From Billgrantia zhangzhouensis (GTDB lineage Bacteria > Pseudomonadota > Gammaproteobacteria > Pseudomonadales > Halomonadaceae), in NCBI RefSeq assembly GCF_021404465.1, contig NZ_JABFTT010000009.1, positions 124,001-188,000 of the forward strand: a stretch of DNA of 64,000 bases, given 5' to 3'. The position numbers and the translations under genes are program-made. How positions within the stretch are numbered: position 1 is the first letter of the stretch; each line of letters opens with the position of its first letter. Below, piece after piece: positions 1 to 9,842 of this stretch. The notes below the pieces were generated by a model. The model worked only from the letters and a program-made list of their open reading frames with translations. It was not told the DNA's origin and ran no database searches.

Positions 1-744
1 CGCTTCCGCGTAGCGGTCGCCTTCCAGCAGATGGGTTGCGATGCCTGCCGGTATTTCCCCCAAGCGCTGTTGCGCCTGGGCGAAGAGCTGTTCGGACTCG
101 TCCTGCTTGTCCTTCTGGGGCGGCGGGGCGCCTGCCGGGCGGCAGAACAGCAGGTCCACTCGGGCACCTGCGCTACGGGCCAGGTCGCCTGCCAGCCTGG
201 CGGCGTTATCGCTATGGCGGGAGCCATCGACCGGAACGACCACTCGGCCGATACGCTTGACGTCTTCGGCGACTGCCTCGGGGTGCACCACGGTGACCGG
301 GCAGGGGGCCTTGTGTACGACCTCGTCGCTGATGCTGCCCTCGACAAACTTGCCGAGATCGCTCAGGTGACGGGCACCGACCACTAGCAGGCAGCCCTCG
401 TGCCGGCGCGCATAGTCAACGAGGGTGCGGGCCGGATGATGGACGAAGCCCTCTTCTTCCAGCGTGACTTCTTCTGGAGGGGAGTCGAGTGTCGGCTCGA
501 TGGCCTGCCTGGCGCTGGCGAAGGCATTCCGGGCCGCTGCCAGGCGCTGCGAGCGGTCGCGGTCCTTTTCGGCCTGTCGATTGGCCGGGATATCGCTGAA
601 TTCGGCTGGGTTGAGAGGCATGACATGCACCAGCCGCAAGGGGGCATGCAGCAGGTGAGACAGCAAGGCGGCATGGCGTGTTGCCGCATGTGCCGTGGGT
701 GAGTCGTCCACCGGTACGATCACAAGCGAAATGAGCTCACTCAT
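1..744 (-). CDS. Tandem-domain universal stress protein (partial, runs off left edge)
   Basis: The visible 248 residues hold one complete UspA domain (about residues 4-155) and most of a second that begins near residue 166. Each opens with the family's beta-1 signature (VIVPVDDS at 9-16; VVVPVDGS at 168-175). Domain 1 ends with VVGARH...EGS followed by APCPVTVVHP, the usual ATP-binding loop region, although the G-x2-G spacing is degenerate. Such proteins are cytosolic and tied to stress survival; no specific reaction can be read here. The ATG at 744 is chosen because the fold starts immediately after it. The C-terminus lies outside the window. Confidence 0.88.
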   Translation of the reverse strand, partial: MSELISLVIVPVDDSPTAHAATRHAALLSHLLHAPLRLVHVMPLNPAEFSDIPANRQAEKDRDRSQRLAAARNAFASARQAIEPTLDSPPEEVTLEEEGFVHHPARTLVDYARRHEGCLLVVGARHLSDLGKFVEGSISDEVVHKAPCPVTVVHPEAVAEDVKRIGRVVVPVDGSRHSDNAARLAGDLARSAGARVDLLFCRPAGAPPPQKDKQDESEQLFAQAQQRLGEIPAGIATHLLEGDRYAEA

Positions 745-811
745 GCAAGGTTCCCTCTGAGTTCGAGTAACAGGCGCCCGAACGGGGCCATCCTTCGCTT
801 TCAGGCATAGC

Positions 812-1873
812 CTAGCGTACTTGCGTTGCGGAAGTCTGCTGCTCTTCCGGTACGTAAAGCGTCTTGCCGAACAGCATGCCACCCCAGGGTAGTCGATTGG
901 CAACCCAGTTCAGCCCTATCGAGCCGGCCATGCCCACCACGACCAGCAGCAGAGAATAGACCAGTAGCGAGAAGGGGACGAACTCGTGCGCGAAGTCGAC
1001 CATGGCGAAGAACATGGGGTGCGCGAGATAGATACCGAACGAATAGCGGTTGACGGTCTTTACCAGCGGAGTGGCCCGAACGTTACGCAGCCGAGTGACA
1101 GTGAACAGCGTGAACAGGATGAAGAACGGCACGACCCAGGTTTCCTTGGAGGAATATTCCAGTGCGCCGCGCAGGGTCAGCAGCACGATCGCGGCAACGA
1201 AGACCAACAGTAGTACCGGCCGCGAAAGCCACTTGAGCCAGGGCACTTCCGCTAGGCGATGAGGGGCGAGCCGGGGGTAGTGGCGTACCACTAGCATGGC
1301 CAGGAAGAACAGATAGATCCAGCCGAGCGGGGCGATCCAGAGCAGGTAGCCTGGTGGTTCGATGTCGTAGTGGCGGGTCAGACCCCAGTAGGCGATGCCG
1401 ATGAGACTGCCGAGAACCAGCCAGGGGCCGGGTGGCAACCAGCGCTCCAGGCCATAGCGAGAATAGAGCCAGTAGAAGGCGTAGAACTGCATGGCGATGA
1501 TCAGGAAGTAGCCGTGCCAGCCGGCGTAGATCAGGTACTCGACCAGGTTGGCGACGAAATCGACCGGCACGCCCTCCCGCCTCAGGTTGACGTACTTGGA
1601 CAATGAATAGATCAGACCGTAGACGACATACGGCACCATGACGTACTGCAGGCGCTTGACCAGAAAACCGGGAGGAGGGCGGTCGCCGTAGCGGAACGAG
1701 AACAGGAAGATCGAAATGAAGATGAAGATGGGAGTGCCAAGCACGGTGGGAATACGCGCCAGATCGACGTAGACATTGTCGATATGCTGATTCAAGCGAT
1801 CGAGGAAGTGGTAGCCGAACACGGCCAGGCAGCCATAGAAGCGCAGCCAGTAGATTTCTTCGATCCGCCTCAT
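812..1873 (-). CDS. Membrane acyltransferase, acyltransferase-3 family
   Basis: This 353-residue polytopic inner-membrane protein of the OafA/acyltransferase-3 type normally moves acetyl or other acyl groups onto a surface polysaccharide or lipid. It opens with the family start IYWLRFYGCLAVFGYHF, has about ten hydrophobic segments, and near the C-terminus carries the typical YSFGIYLAHPMFF helix. ATG at 1873 is preferred over an upstream in-frame start because AAGGAAGG lies at the right distance and the conserved N-terminus begins there. It is divergent from the esterase at 2157. The acceptor is unknown. Confidence 0.8.
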   Translation of the reverse strand: MRRIEEIYWLRFYGCLAVFGYHFLDRLNQHIDNVYVDLARIPTVLGTPIFIFISIFLFSFRYGDRPPPGFLVKRLQYVMVPYVVYGLIYSLSKYVNLRREGVPVDFVANLVEYLIYAGWHGYFLIIAMQFYAFYWLYSRYGLERWLPPGPWLVLGSLIGIAYWGLTRHYDIEPPGYLLWIAPLGWIYLFFLAMLVVRHYPRLAPHRLAEVPWLKWLSRPVLLLVFVAAIVLLTLRGALEYSSKETWVVPFFILFTLFTVTRLRNVRATPLVKTVNRYSFGIYLAHPMFFAMVDFAHEFVPFSLLVYSLLLVVVGMAGSIGLNWVANRLPWGGMLFGKTLYVPEEQQTSATQVR

Positions 1874-2156
1874 GAGCGCCTTGCCTTCCTTGGTACCAGA
1901 ACCTCGGTGCGAGGAACATCGATCGTCGACATGATGTCGGACCATGACGAAGCGGAAAAAATTCCATTATGGAAACGCTGAACAAATTGGCGAGCGAGAT
2001 GAAGCACAAGGCGCACGGAGCACAGGAGCCGGAGCATATGCGGTATATGTGAGGACTCCGAGTACCGCGCAACGCAGTGATTCGCTCGCGCAGACATTTG
2101 TGCAATGTTTCCTTAGCAGGCTAGTGTTTTGTCTTTGGCACAAGGAGTCAAGTGCT

Positions 2157-3092
2157 ATGCGACTCAGGCGCACCATTGCCGCGTTGATCGTGGCAGCGCT
2201 GTGGGGCGGCTCGCCAGTCCATGCCGGCGAGGTCACTTATCATCGCTTCGCATCGGAGGTGCTGGGGCGGGATTACCATTACGCGCTCTACCTTCCGGAA
2301 GGTTACCACGAGGCCAATCAGGCCTATCCCATCCTCTACCTGCTGCACGGCTCGTTCGGCAACGAGCGGGACTGGGTCGAGAGCGGCGATCTCGAGCGGA
2401 TCGTCGACCGCATGATTCGGGATGGCCTCATTCCGCCGCTGGTCATCGTCATGCCGGGCAGCGAGAGCTGGTGGATCGACGGGCACAACGAGGCGGCGCG
2501 CACGGCTTTCTTTGACGAACTCATGCCTCGAGTGGAGGAGACCTGGCAGGTCGTGCCACTGCGTGAATGGCGTGCCATCGCCGGACTCTCCGCCGGTGGC
2601 TATGGCACTCTCAATTTCATGCTCGAGCGCCCCGACCTGTTTGCCGCCGCGGCGGCCCTGAGCCCGGCGAGCTATCATCCGTTGCCGCCCCGCAACTCCA
2701 CGGCCTGGCGCCACCCGGCCTTCCTCGACGCAACGGGAGATTTCGACATCTCGCTGTGGCAGCAGCGCAACTACACCGCACACCTGGATCGCTACCTGGA
2801 ACGGGAAGAGATCGTGCCGCTCTATCTCAGTGCCGGCAATCGCGACGCCTATAATGCAGCACACCATGCTCGCCTGGTGCGTCAGGCGCTGGCACCGCAT
2901 CAGCCGGACCTAGTGGCGATGGAAGTGCTCAATGGCGGCCATACCTGGCGCGTGTGGCGTGCAAGCCTGCCCAATGCCTTGGCCTGGATGGGACGTTTCC
3001 TGCAGGGGCCCGTGCCACTCGAAGCGCTGGCCGAGGATGCCGCTGTGGCAGAGAAGGTCGTCGAGGCTTACGGTGGTGCATCTGGCGGGTGA
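2157..3092 (+). CDS. Secreted esterase, esterase-D/PF00756 type
   Basis: A 311-residue alpha/beta hydrolase with an N-terminal signal peptide (RRTIAALIVAALWG, cut near HAG). The fold shows PILYLLHGSFG (oxyanion region), the nucleophile elbow GLSAGG near residue 145 and a late NGGHTW that supplies the catalytic His. The family includes feruloyl/acetyl-xylan esterases and S-formylglutathione hydrolases; the signal peptide favours a periplasmic or secreted carboxylesterase. ATG 2157 follows AAGGAG by about ten bases and starts directly with the signal peptide, so longer in-frame starts upstream are rejected. It converges on the MFS gene. Confidence 0.85.
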   Translation: MRLRRTIAALIVAALWGGSPVHAGEVTYHRFASEVLGRDYHYALYLPEGYHEANQAYPILYLLHGSFGNERDWVESGDLERIVDRMIRDGLIPPLVIVMPGSESWWIDGHNEAARTAFFDELMPRVEETWQVVPLREWRAIAGLSAGGYGTLNFMLERPDLFAAAAALSPASYHPLPPRNSTAWRHPAFLDATGDFDISLWQQRNYTAHLDRYLEREEIVPLYLSAGNRDAYNAAHHARLVRQALAPHQPDLVAMEVLNGGHTWRVWRASLPNALAWMGRFLQGPVPLEALAEDAAVAEKVVEAYGGASGG

Positions 3093-3112
3093 AGCGGCAC
3101 TGAACGGCAGCT

Positions 3113-4267
3113 TTAGCGGCCCGCCAGACGCACCCGGGCACGCAGCAGGATGAGGCCCAGGATCAACAGCGCGATCAGGGCGACTAGCAGCAAAGGGAAG
3201 GCCTTCGTACCGGCGCTTTCCAGCAGTGGACCGGTCAGCGAGGGTAGCGCCATGCCGCCGATCCCACTGGCCAGGAAGATCCAGCCGGTGGTACGCCCGT
3301 TGGCCGGCATCAGTTGGTTGCTCAAGCCGAACAGGGTGGGAAAGACCGCCGAGGCGGCGAGGCCGAAGAGCAGGGCGACGAATGGCAGCGGCAGCCACTG
3401 GCCGTGCAGTGCCAGCGTGCTGAACAGGCCGAGCCCGAGGCAGCCGCGCAGTACCATCCATGGCGTCAGCAGGCGCACCAGCGGAATCGCCAGCAAGCGC
3501 CCGGCCGACAGCGTCAGCCAGAACAGCGTCACCAGCAGGGCGGCATCGGCCGGCGCCATGCCGCTGAGCACGCCATAGGCGGTGATCCAGCCGGCGAAGG
3601 TGACTTCCATGCCCACGTAGAGGCCGAACATCAGCAGGAAGATGGCCAGTCGCCAGCCATCCTGTGGCGGTGGGGGCGTGTGATTGCCCAGCGACATGTC
3701 GGGTGGGCGTGGACTCGGCAGGCGCAGCAGCGGAAGCAATAGCAGCACGACGTACAGGGCGACGAGCCAGAACGCCCAGGCGAAGGAGAACTGCAGGTGG
3801 AGTACCGCCACCAGCACCAGCGGGACCAGCATGTTGCCCAGGCCGAAGCAGAAGTGCAGCGCGCTGATCCAGGGAGGTGACGCTGGGCCGTGGGTCCACA
3901 GCAGCAGGGTGTTGGCGCCGGCGTTGACCGACACCTCGGCCAGGCCGAGCAGGAACATCACGGCCGTGAGCAGTGCCAGCGCCTGGCTGAACGGTACCGC
4001 GGCGAGTCCCGCCGCCAGCAGCAACAGCATTGCCGCCAGCACCCGGTGGCCATCGAAGCGGTCGATCAGCAGGCCGGAGAGCACCGCTCCCAGCATGGTG
4101 CCCAGCGCGCGGGCAGTGAACAGAATGGCGATCTGCCCCATGCCCGATCCCGTCATGATGGCGAGGTGGGGCAGGGCCGGGCCGAGCAGGCCGACGCACA
4201 TGCCGATGGCGATGAAGGCGACGAAATAGGTCAGGGTGACCCGTCTTCCATGATCGAGCGTCGGCAT
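3113..4267 (-). CDS. Major facilitator superfamily transporter
   Basis: A 384-residue MFS permease with about twelve hydrophobic segments. GLLIDRFDGHRVLA in loop 2-3 matches the MFS signature loop. The protein resembles sugar/drug MFS_1 carriers of the FucP/YbjJ style, but nothing identifies the substrate. The start is set at ATG 4267 (MPTLDHGRR) just before the first membrane helix; longer in-frame extensions would add a non-membrane tail overlapping the divergent gene at 4380. Its 3' end lies 20 bp from the esterase stop, and both converge. Confidence 0.82.
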   Translation of the reverse strand: MPTLDHGRRVTLTYFVAFIAIGMCVGLLGPALPHLAIMTGSGMGQIAILFTARALGTMLGAVLSGLLIDRFDGHRVLAAMLLLLAAGLAAVPFSQALALLTAVMFLLGLAEVSVNAGANTLLLWTHGPASPPWISALHFCFGLGNMLVPLVLVAVLHLQFSFAWAFWLVALYVVLLLLPLLRLPSPRPPDMSLGNHTPPPPQDGWRLAIFLLMFGLYVGMEVTFAGWITAYGVLSGMAPADAALLVTLFWLTLSAGRLLAIPLVRLLTPWMVLRGCLGLGLFSTLALHGQWLPLPFVALLFGLAASAVFPTLFGLSNQLMPANGRTTGWIFLASGIGGMALPSLTGPLLESAGTKAFPLLLVALIALLILGLILLRARVRLAGR

Positions 4268-4379
4268 GTCGTTTCCAAGGGTATAAACGTAGGGCAAGCG
4301 GAGCTCGCGCGCGCTTATACTCTCCGAGAATGGCGCCTGGGGAAATACCCGTTGCCAGCAAAGACACCAGTGAGGCCTT

Positions 4380-4715
4380 ATGACGCTTATCGCCAATACC
4401 CCGGAACCGCCCTACTACGCCGTCATCTTCACCTCGCTGCGTACGCCGGAGAATCATGGCTACGGCCTGATGGCGGAGCGCATGGCAGAACTGGCCGCCC
4501 AGCAGCCGGGTTTTCTCGGCATGGAGTCGGCACGCGACGCACTCGGCATCACGGTTTCCTACTGGGAGAGCCTGGAGGCGATCGCACAGTGGAAGCGACA
4601 GGTCGAGCACCGCGAAGCGCAGCGCCTCGGGCGCAGCGACTGGTACGCGGCTTACCGGGTGCGGGTCGCTCGGGTGGAGCGCGACTACGGCTTCGGTGAG
4701 CAAGGCGCCACCTAG
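4380..4715 (+). CDS. Antibiotic biosynthesis monooxygenase (ABM) domain protein
   Basis: A 111-residue ferredoxin-like ABM protein. It shows PPYYAVIFTSLRT at strand 1, the helix MAERMAELAAQQPGF, then GMESARD and ITVSYWES, and a C-terminal strand. Such proteins act as small monooxygenases, isomerases or haem-binding proteins. No catalytic specificity is visible. It is divergent from the MFS gene with 112 bp between the starts, so the two may share a control region. Two further ABM proteins, near-copies of each other, occur at 28956 and 62876 but are not close relatives of this one. Confidence 0.75.
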   Translation: MTLIANTPEPPYYAVIFTSLRTPENHGYGLMAERMAELAAQQPGFLGMESARDALGITVSYWESLEAIAQWKRQVEHREAQRLGRSDWYAAYRVRVARVERDYGFGEQGAT

Positions 4716-4739
4716 GCCTTTTTCACCCACCCGCTTGAT

Positions 4740-7700
4740 TCACTGCTCGCCGTCGATCCTCTCGAGCAGATCGGCCACCGCCGCCTCGAGCTGGCGGTCG
4801 CGCTCGGCCACTTCATCCTGGGGCGTCTGCTCGACCAGTAGATCCGGCCTGGCACCGTTGTGCTCCATGTCGGTACCGTCCGGCATGTACCAGCCGCGGA
4901 AGGGGCGGCGTACGGTAGCACCGTCGATCAAGGTATGGCTGTTGGTGGAGATCACCCCACCATAGGTCTGCTGGCCTACCAGCGTGCCGCGACCCAGCGT
5001 GGTGAAGGCATGGGCCAGAATCTCCGCATTGGAGTAGCTCTTCTCGTTGGCCAGCATGTTGATCGGTAGGGTGTAACGCGGCGCGTCGAGGCGATCCTGC
5101 GGGTAGTGGCCGGTTGCATCGCGGTCGGCACCCGCCGGTATCGTGTAGGCATGCTCGCCGGCCATGATTGAGGTGAGGATGCGGTCCGTGGTGTTGCCAC
5201 CGCCGTTGTTGCGCACGTCAATGATGAGACCGTCCTTGTCGGCAGCCGCGGCATAGAGATCGCCCTGAAAACCCTCCAGCGAGGTCTGGTTCATGGCCTG
5301 GATGTGCAGGTAGCCGAGGCGTCCGTCCGACAGCTCTTCGACGAGGCGCCGGCTCTCCTCGCGGAAGGCGTCGTACTTGAGCCGGGCCAGCTCGGACAGT
5401 CCTACGGTTCTCAGCATGGTGCGGTATTCGGTATAGCCCTCCTCGTCCGGGCGGTCGAAGGTGACGGTCACCTCCTGATCCACCTGGCCGCTCAGCCGTT
5501 CCAGCAGCGTCTTGTTCTCCTCGAAGGGACGCAGGCCGATCGCAGTGACGATGTCGCCCGGTGCCAGGGGCATGGGGCCACGGGAGGCGGGGCCGGCAGG
5601 AATCACCTCGGTAATGCGATAGCCGATGCGGCCGTCCTGTTGCGAGACGATGCGTTCATATTCGAGACCCAGCCGGCCCGAAGGTTCGCGCAGGGCCGAC
5701 ACCGGCCCCGGGTTGGCCACCCCCATGTGTGAGGCGGCCAGTTCCCCCATCAGACGATTGGCGATATCGCTGAATTCGCTCGAGGTGCGGGCGCGGCGGA
5801 TCAAGGCCGCGTACTCCTCGACCACCGCGGGCCAGTCCAGGCCCTTCAGGTCGGTGCGATAGAAGTTCTCGCCGATGACCCGGGCGGCCTCGTGAAATTT
5901 CTGCAATGCCTGCTGGCGCAGGTCGATGCGCAAGCGGTCGGAAATGTCGAGGTAGCGGGGTGAGCCACTGCCGGAAAGGTTGGCCACGGCGACCCGGCCG
6001 TTGACGATATAGACCATCTGCTCTCCGGTGATGTTGAGATGCTGGACGTTGGCGCTCGGGCCGATGCGGGTACGGTTGTTGCCATCCCAATCCATCGCCA
6101 CGAGCCCTTCGCTGCCGGCGTTGAAGACATAGCGGTCGCCGCCCGGCGTCATCTCGTTGGCGGTCTGGTGTGCGGGCGAGGCAGTGATGCGCTCTACGCG
6201 TCGCCAGGCATCTTCCAGCTCGAGTTCCGCGACTTCCCGATCCGCTTCTGCTGCGTCTTGTACATCGTCTACCGGTAGCGGCGACTGGGCCAGCGCCTGA
6301 TCCCGGGCGTTGCGGTAATACGTGCTGAGTTCGCGCGGGGTGTAGCTTTCGATATCGCGGTCCAGGTAGACCCGGTAGAGATCGTAGTTCTCGCCGGAAC
6401 GGTTGGAAATGAAGGTCAGCTTGCGGCTATCGGCTGACCAGCGCGGGTTGAGGTCGTTGCGTGGGTGCCGGGTAATGTTGACCGGTTCCGCCGAGCCGTC
6501 GACCGGCACCACGAAGATGTTGGCGCTGAAGTCGAGATCGTTCTGGGAGTAAGCGATGTAACGGCTGTCGGGCGACCAACGCCACTGCATGAAGCTGTCC
6601 CAGCCCTCCACCAGGGTGCGTTCTTCGCCGCTCCCGAGGTCGTGGATCACCAGGTCGCCTCGGCCACGGCGGAAGGCCAGGGAGTGTCCGTCCGGCGATG
6701 GCGAGACGTCGCGGTCGTTGGTCTCTTCGGCAATTACCGGCGTGACATCGAATTGGATCGCATCGTGCCAGCGGGTCGGGTCGCGATCGGCGGGGACGTC
6801 CTCGGGCAATTCCTCCTCAAGCTCCTCTTCGGGAATGCTTTCGACATCTACCGGCGGCTCCTGGGGCGGCGGCGGAATGTCGGTGGGATCGCCTGGTAGG
6901 GGAGTCAGGATCGGATCCAGCATCAATCCGGGATCCTGGGGGGCGAAGGGATCTTCCGGCTCCTCGCCGCGCACGGCCAAGTCGGGGTCGAGTTCGGCGT
7001 TGGGATCGTCTTCCTGGTCCGGGGCCTCGGCGGGGCTCGCAGCGGCGAGCGAGACGGTGGGATCGCCGTTCCAGCGGTGGGAAACGCGGCCGCGCTCGCG
7101 CTGACGCTCATGGCTGCGGCGCACCTCCTCGCGGGTCAGCGTCACGTGCGCCTGATAGATCGACTCGCTGCCATCGGCGTCGTTGACGAAGAAGAGCCGT
7201 AATCCATCCGGCGACCAGGCCAGGCTGTGGTGGCGGGCATGGGTCCCCGGCGTGACCAGCAGCGTCGGACTCTGCTCGTCGACATGGCGCAGGTAGACGC
7301 GCCCGTAGGCGACGTAGGCCATGGTCTGGCCATCCGGGCTCAGGGCCGCTTCGCTGATGTCCCGATCGATGCGGCGCAGCGCATGGGTATCGCGGCCGTC
7401 GTCGGGGGCGCGCAGGGCGATGGGCTCGGGCTGGGCATCTTCTTCTTCGAGATCGAGAGTCAGCAGGGTGTCCCATACTTGGAGTACGGCCGTGCTGCCA
7501 TCGCGTGAAACGTCGAAATACTGCAGGTCACGCTCGTCGAACTGGGTGAGCCGCTCGATGGTGCGCTCGGCATCGAGTTCCATGCGATAGAGATTGACCG
7601 TCTGGTCCTCGCGGTCGGACATGAACAGCAGGGTATCCTCGTCGACCCAGCGTGCCATGCCGTCGTCGCCGTTGCGTTCGGTCAGCGGCTCGAAGCGATC

Positions 7701-8363
7701 GGTACCCAACTCGTGCAGCCAGACGTTCATCGCATCCGGGCCGCGGTAGTGGCGCCGGTTCCAGTCGTGATAGGCGCCGCCCCGGGTAAAGACGACGCTG
7801 CGGCCATCGGGCGAGAGCTGCGGCTCGGAGCCGAACGCATCGTGTAGCCGGGTATATTCGCCACCCTCCGCGGAGAGCAGATAAGGCCGCTGGTCGCGAT
7901 ACACGTCGGCCTCGAGCATTCCCGAGAACGTGATGACCGTTTCGCCGTTCGCATCGCGGCCGAAGGCGGGGTTGCGCAGGTGCTGGTCGCCGTGGGTGAG
8001 CTGCAGCAGTTGGCTGCCATCGCGGTGCATGCGCCACAGGTTGAGGTAACCGTCGCGCATCGAGGCGAACACGATCCACTCGCCGTCGGGGCTCCAACTG
8101 GAGTGCAGGTCGTCGAGATTGTGGCGCGTCAGCCGCACCGCCTCACCACCTTCGGTCGCGATGCGCCACAGGTCGCCGCGCCAGCTGAAGATAAGTTCCG
8201 AGCCGTCCGGGCTGATGGAGGGGAAGCGCGGCAGGCCGACCTGCCCCGATTGTGCCATCACGCCCGCCGGCAGGCTGGCCAGCAGGCCCCCCAAGGCTGC
8301 CAAGAAAGAGAGCCTGCGCAGGGCGACACAGCGTGGCGTGCGAAGATTACGCGAGCCTAGCAT
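4740..8363 (-). CDS. Tricorn-like secreted S41 protease
   Basis: 1207 residues in tricorn protease order: signal peptide (to about residue 38), a PD40/WD40-like propeller with repeated SPDG motifs, a second propeller, a C1 helical domain, PDZ and a C-terminal S41 peptidase core. Residues matching tricorn's active site include the Ser-His pair in ELAASHMG, and NEKSYSNAE carrying the nucleophile Ser. Tricorn degrades oligopeptides; the leader suggests periplasmic action here. Between the propellers lies a Pro/Asp/Glu-rich insert of roughly 90 residues (PPPPQEPP, EEELEEELPED) that is not part of the fold. ATG 8363 follows AAAGGACAGG and starts the leader. Confidence 0.87.
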   Translation of the reverse strand: MLGSRNLRTPRCVALRRLSFLAALGGLLASLPAGVMAQSGQVGLPRFPSISPDGSELIFSWRGDLWRIATEGGEAVRLTRHNLDDLHSSWSPDGEWIVFASMRDGYLNLWRMHRDGSQLLQLTHGDQHLRNPAFGRDANGETVITFSGMLEADVYRDQRPYLLSAEGGEYTRLHDAFGSEPQLSPDGRSVVFTRGGAYHDWNRRHYRGPDAMNVWLHELGTDRFEPLTERNGDDGMARWVDEDTLLFMSDREDQTVNLYRMELDAERTIERLTQFDERDLQYFDVSRDGSTAVLQVWDTLLTLDLEEEDAQPEPIALRAPDDGRDTHALRRIDRDISEAALSPDGQTMAYVAYGRVYLRHVDEQSPTLLVTPGTHARHHSLAWSPDGLRLFFVNDADGSESIYQAHVTLTREEVRRSHERQRERGRVSHRWNGDPTVSLAAASPAEAPDQEDDPNAELDPDLAVRGEEPEDPFAPQDPGLMLDPILTPLPGDPTDIPPPPQEPPVDVESIPEEELEEELPEDVPADRDPTRWHDAIQFDVTPVIAEETNDRDVSPSPDGHSLAFRRGRGDLVIHDLGSGEERTLVEGWDSFMQWRWSPDSRYIAYSQNDLDFSANIFVVPVDGSAEPVNITRHPRNDLNPRWSADSRKLTFISNRSGENYDLYRVYLDRDIESYTPRELSTYYRNARDQALAQSPLPVDDVQDAAEADREVAELELEDAWRRVERITASPAHQTANEMTPGGDRYVFNAGSEGLVAMDWDGNNRTRIGPSANVQHLNITGEQMVYIVNGRVAVANLSGSGSPRYLDISDRLRIDLRQQALQKFHEAARVIGENFYRTDLKGLDWPAVVEEYAALIRRARTSSEFSDIANRLMGELAASHMGVANPGPVSALREPSGRLGLEYERIVSQQDGRIGYRITEVIPAGPASRGPMPLAPGDIVTAIGLRPFEENKTLLERLSGQVDQEVTVTFDRPDEEGYTEYRTMLRTVGLSELARLKYDAFREESRRLVEELSDGRLGYLHIQAMNQTSLEGFQGDLYAAAADKDGLIIDVRNNGGGNTTDRILTSIMAGEHAYTIPAGADRDATGHYPQDRLDAPRYTLPINMLANEKSYSNAEILAHAFTTLGRGTLVGQQTYGGVISTNSHTLIDGATVRRPFRGWYMPDGTDMEHNGARPDLLVEQTPQDEVAERDRQLEAAVADLLERIDGEQ

Positions 8364-8514
8364 TCCCGAGCCTGTCCTTTGCCGATGCCATGCCTCCCCA
8401 ACGTAGCAACGATTGCGCACCTATTCGAATCGGTCAGCTTTGGCTCGTTCAACCAGCCTGGACTAGGCTGCTGGCTGGAAGCGGGCGTTTCATCCATTCA
8501 AGGAAGGAGAGGTC

Positions 8515-9798
8515 ATGAGCGACGCACGCGATCCGTATCCCGATGCGCTGCGTGCGGTTGCGCTGCTGATCGTGGTCTTCGGGCACTGGGTGGCCACGCT
8601 GCCGCAGGTCGAGCACGGCATGCTGGTGGAAACGGGGCACCTTCTCGACGCCTGGGCGCCGGCTGGCTTTTTCACCTGGCTGTTCCAGGTCGTGCCGCTG
8701 TTCATCTTTGTCTCTGCCGCGGTCAGCTCGGAAGGGGTATGGGAGCGTTACCGGGCCGGCGACCCGCACTCCCACTGGTGGGCGGAGCGTGCCCTGGGGC
8801 TGGCCCGACCGACAGTGACCTACCTGGCCATACTAACGCTCTTCGTGGGCATTGCCTTCTTCACTCGCGAGGGGGTACTGGGGCCGCTCAACCACTCATT
8901 GACCGTGCATCTCTGGTTCCTGCTGATCCTGCTCAGCGTACAGCTGCTGCTGCCGCTCAGCGTGTGGGCCGACCGGCGCTTCGGCCTGTGGGCGGCGGCC
9001 GGCCTGATCGTGGGCATCGCCATGGTGGACCTGCTGCGCGCACGTCCCACCGCGCTTGAGGAGTGGCTCGCCCTGGGCCGATTCGTCACTGCGCGGCACG
9101 ATGCCTTCGCCTGGATCAATACACTGCTCTTCTGGCTGTTGCCGCAACAGCTCGGCATTGCCTGGTGGAACGGACGCTTCGCTGGGCGACGCCTGGGGCT
9201 TGCGCTGGTGGCGGTAGGGCTGGCCTGGTTGGTGGGGGGCGTCGCTCTCGGCTATCCCGCTTCGATGGTCAACGGCAACCCCGGTGGCGATACCAACCTG
9301 CTGCCGCCGACGCTGGCCCTGCTCGGGGTCATGTGGTTCCAGGTGGGACTGGTGCTGCTGTTCGAAACACCGGTAAGGCGCTTTCTGCAGCGTCAGCACT
9401 TGGGGCGCTGGATGGCGATGTTCGGCGCCTTCGGGCTGCAGCTCTATCTCTGGCACAAGCTGGCCGAACTGCCCGCGGCATGGCTCGGCGAGCGGCTCGA
9501 CTGGCCGATCGATGCCGGCATTCCAGGCGAGCCGGGATTCTGGGTCGGCCGCCTGGAGTGGATCGGGCTGTGCGCCCTGATGATGGTGCCGGTGATGGCC
9601 GCAGTAGTGGTCTTCGAGCGTTACCGCAAGCAGCATGTCGCCGTTACGCAGCAATCCTGGCGCATCGTCGTTGGCGGGCTGGCGCTGTTCCTGGGGCTTG
9701 CCGCCAGCCTGGGGTTGGGAGCGCGCCCCGGAGCGCTGTTCGGCCTGGCACTGGTGGCCGTAGCCTCCTGGCTGCTGCGTGCTCCGCGCCAGGCCTGA
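8515..9798 (+). CDS. Acyltransferase-3 family membrane protein
   Basis: A 427-residue polytopic protein that begins with the acyltransferase-3 motif PDALRAVALLIVVFGHW (conserved Arg and His) and has about eleven hydrophobic segments, including LQLYLWHKLAEL late in the chain. It probably acylates an envelope sugar or lipid. It is the second such protein in the window but is not a close copy of the one at 812. A strong AAGGAGAGG sits six bases before the ATG. It is divergent from the tricorn-like gene. Confidence 0.75.
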   Translation: MSDARDPYPDALRAVALLIVVFGHWVATLPQVEHGMLVETGHLLDAWAPAGFFTWLFQVVPLFIFVSAAVSSEGVWERYRAGDPHSHWWAERALGLARPTVTYLAILTLFVGIAFFTREGVLGPLNHSLTVHLWFLLILLSVQLLLPLSVWADRRFGLWAAAGLIVGIAMVDLLRARPTALEEWLALGRFVTARHDAFAWINTLLFWLLPQQLGIAWWNGRFAGRRLGLALVAVGLAWLVGGVALGYPASMVNGNPGGDTNLLPPTLALLGVMWFQVGLVLLFETPVRRFLQRQHLGRWMAMFGAFGLQLYLWHKLAELPAAWLGERLDWPIDAGIPGEPGFWVGRLEWIGLCALMMVPVMAAVVVFERYRKQHVAVTQQSWRIVVGGLALFLGLAASLGLGARPGALFGLALVAVASWLLRAPRQA

Positions 9799-9842
9799 GG
9801 GAACCTACGGTACCGCTCATGGCCTGGTGTGATGGACTGTGC

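Noticed and set aside
1083-2105. Second long minus-strand frame over the acyltransferase
   Set aside because: It is out of frame with the membrane protein and rich in Arg, His and Pro without hydrophobic helices.
2910-4730. Long minus-strand frame of ~600 codons
   Set aside because: It covers the MFS gene in another frame and the esterase and ABM genes; composition is Arg/Pro/Ala-rich with no fold, as expected for high-GC shadows.
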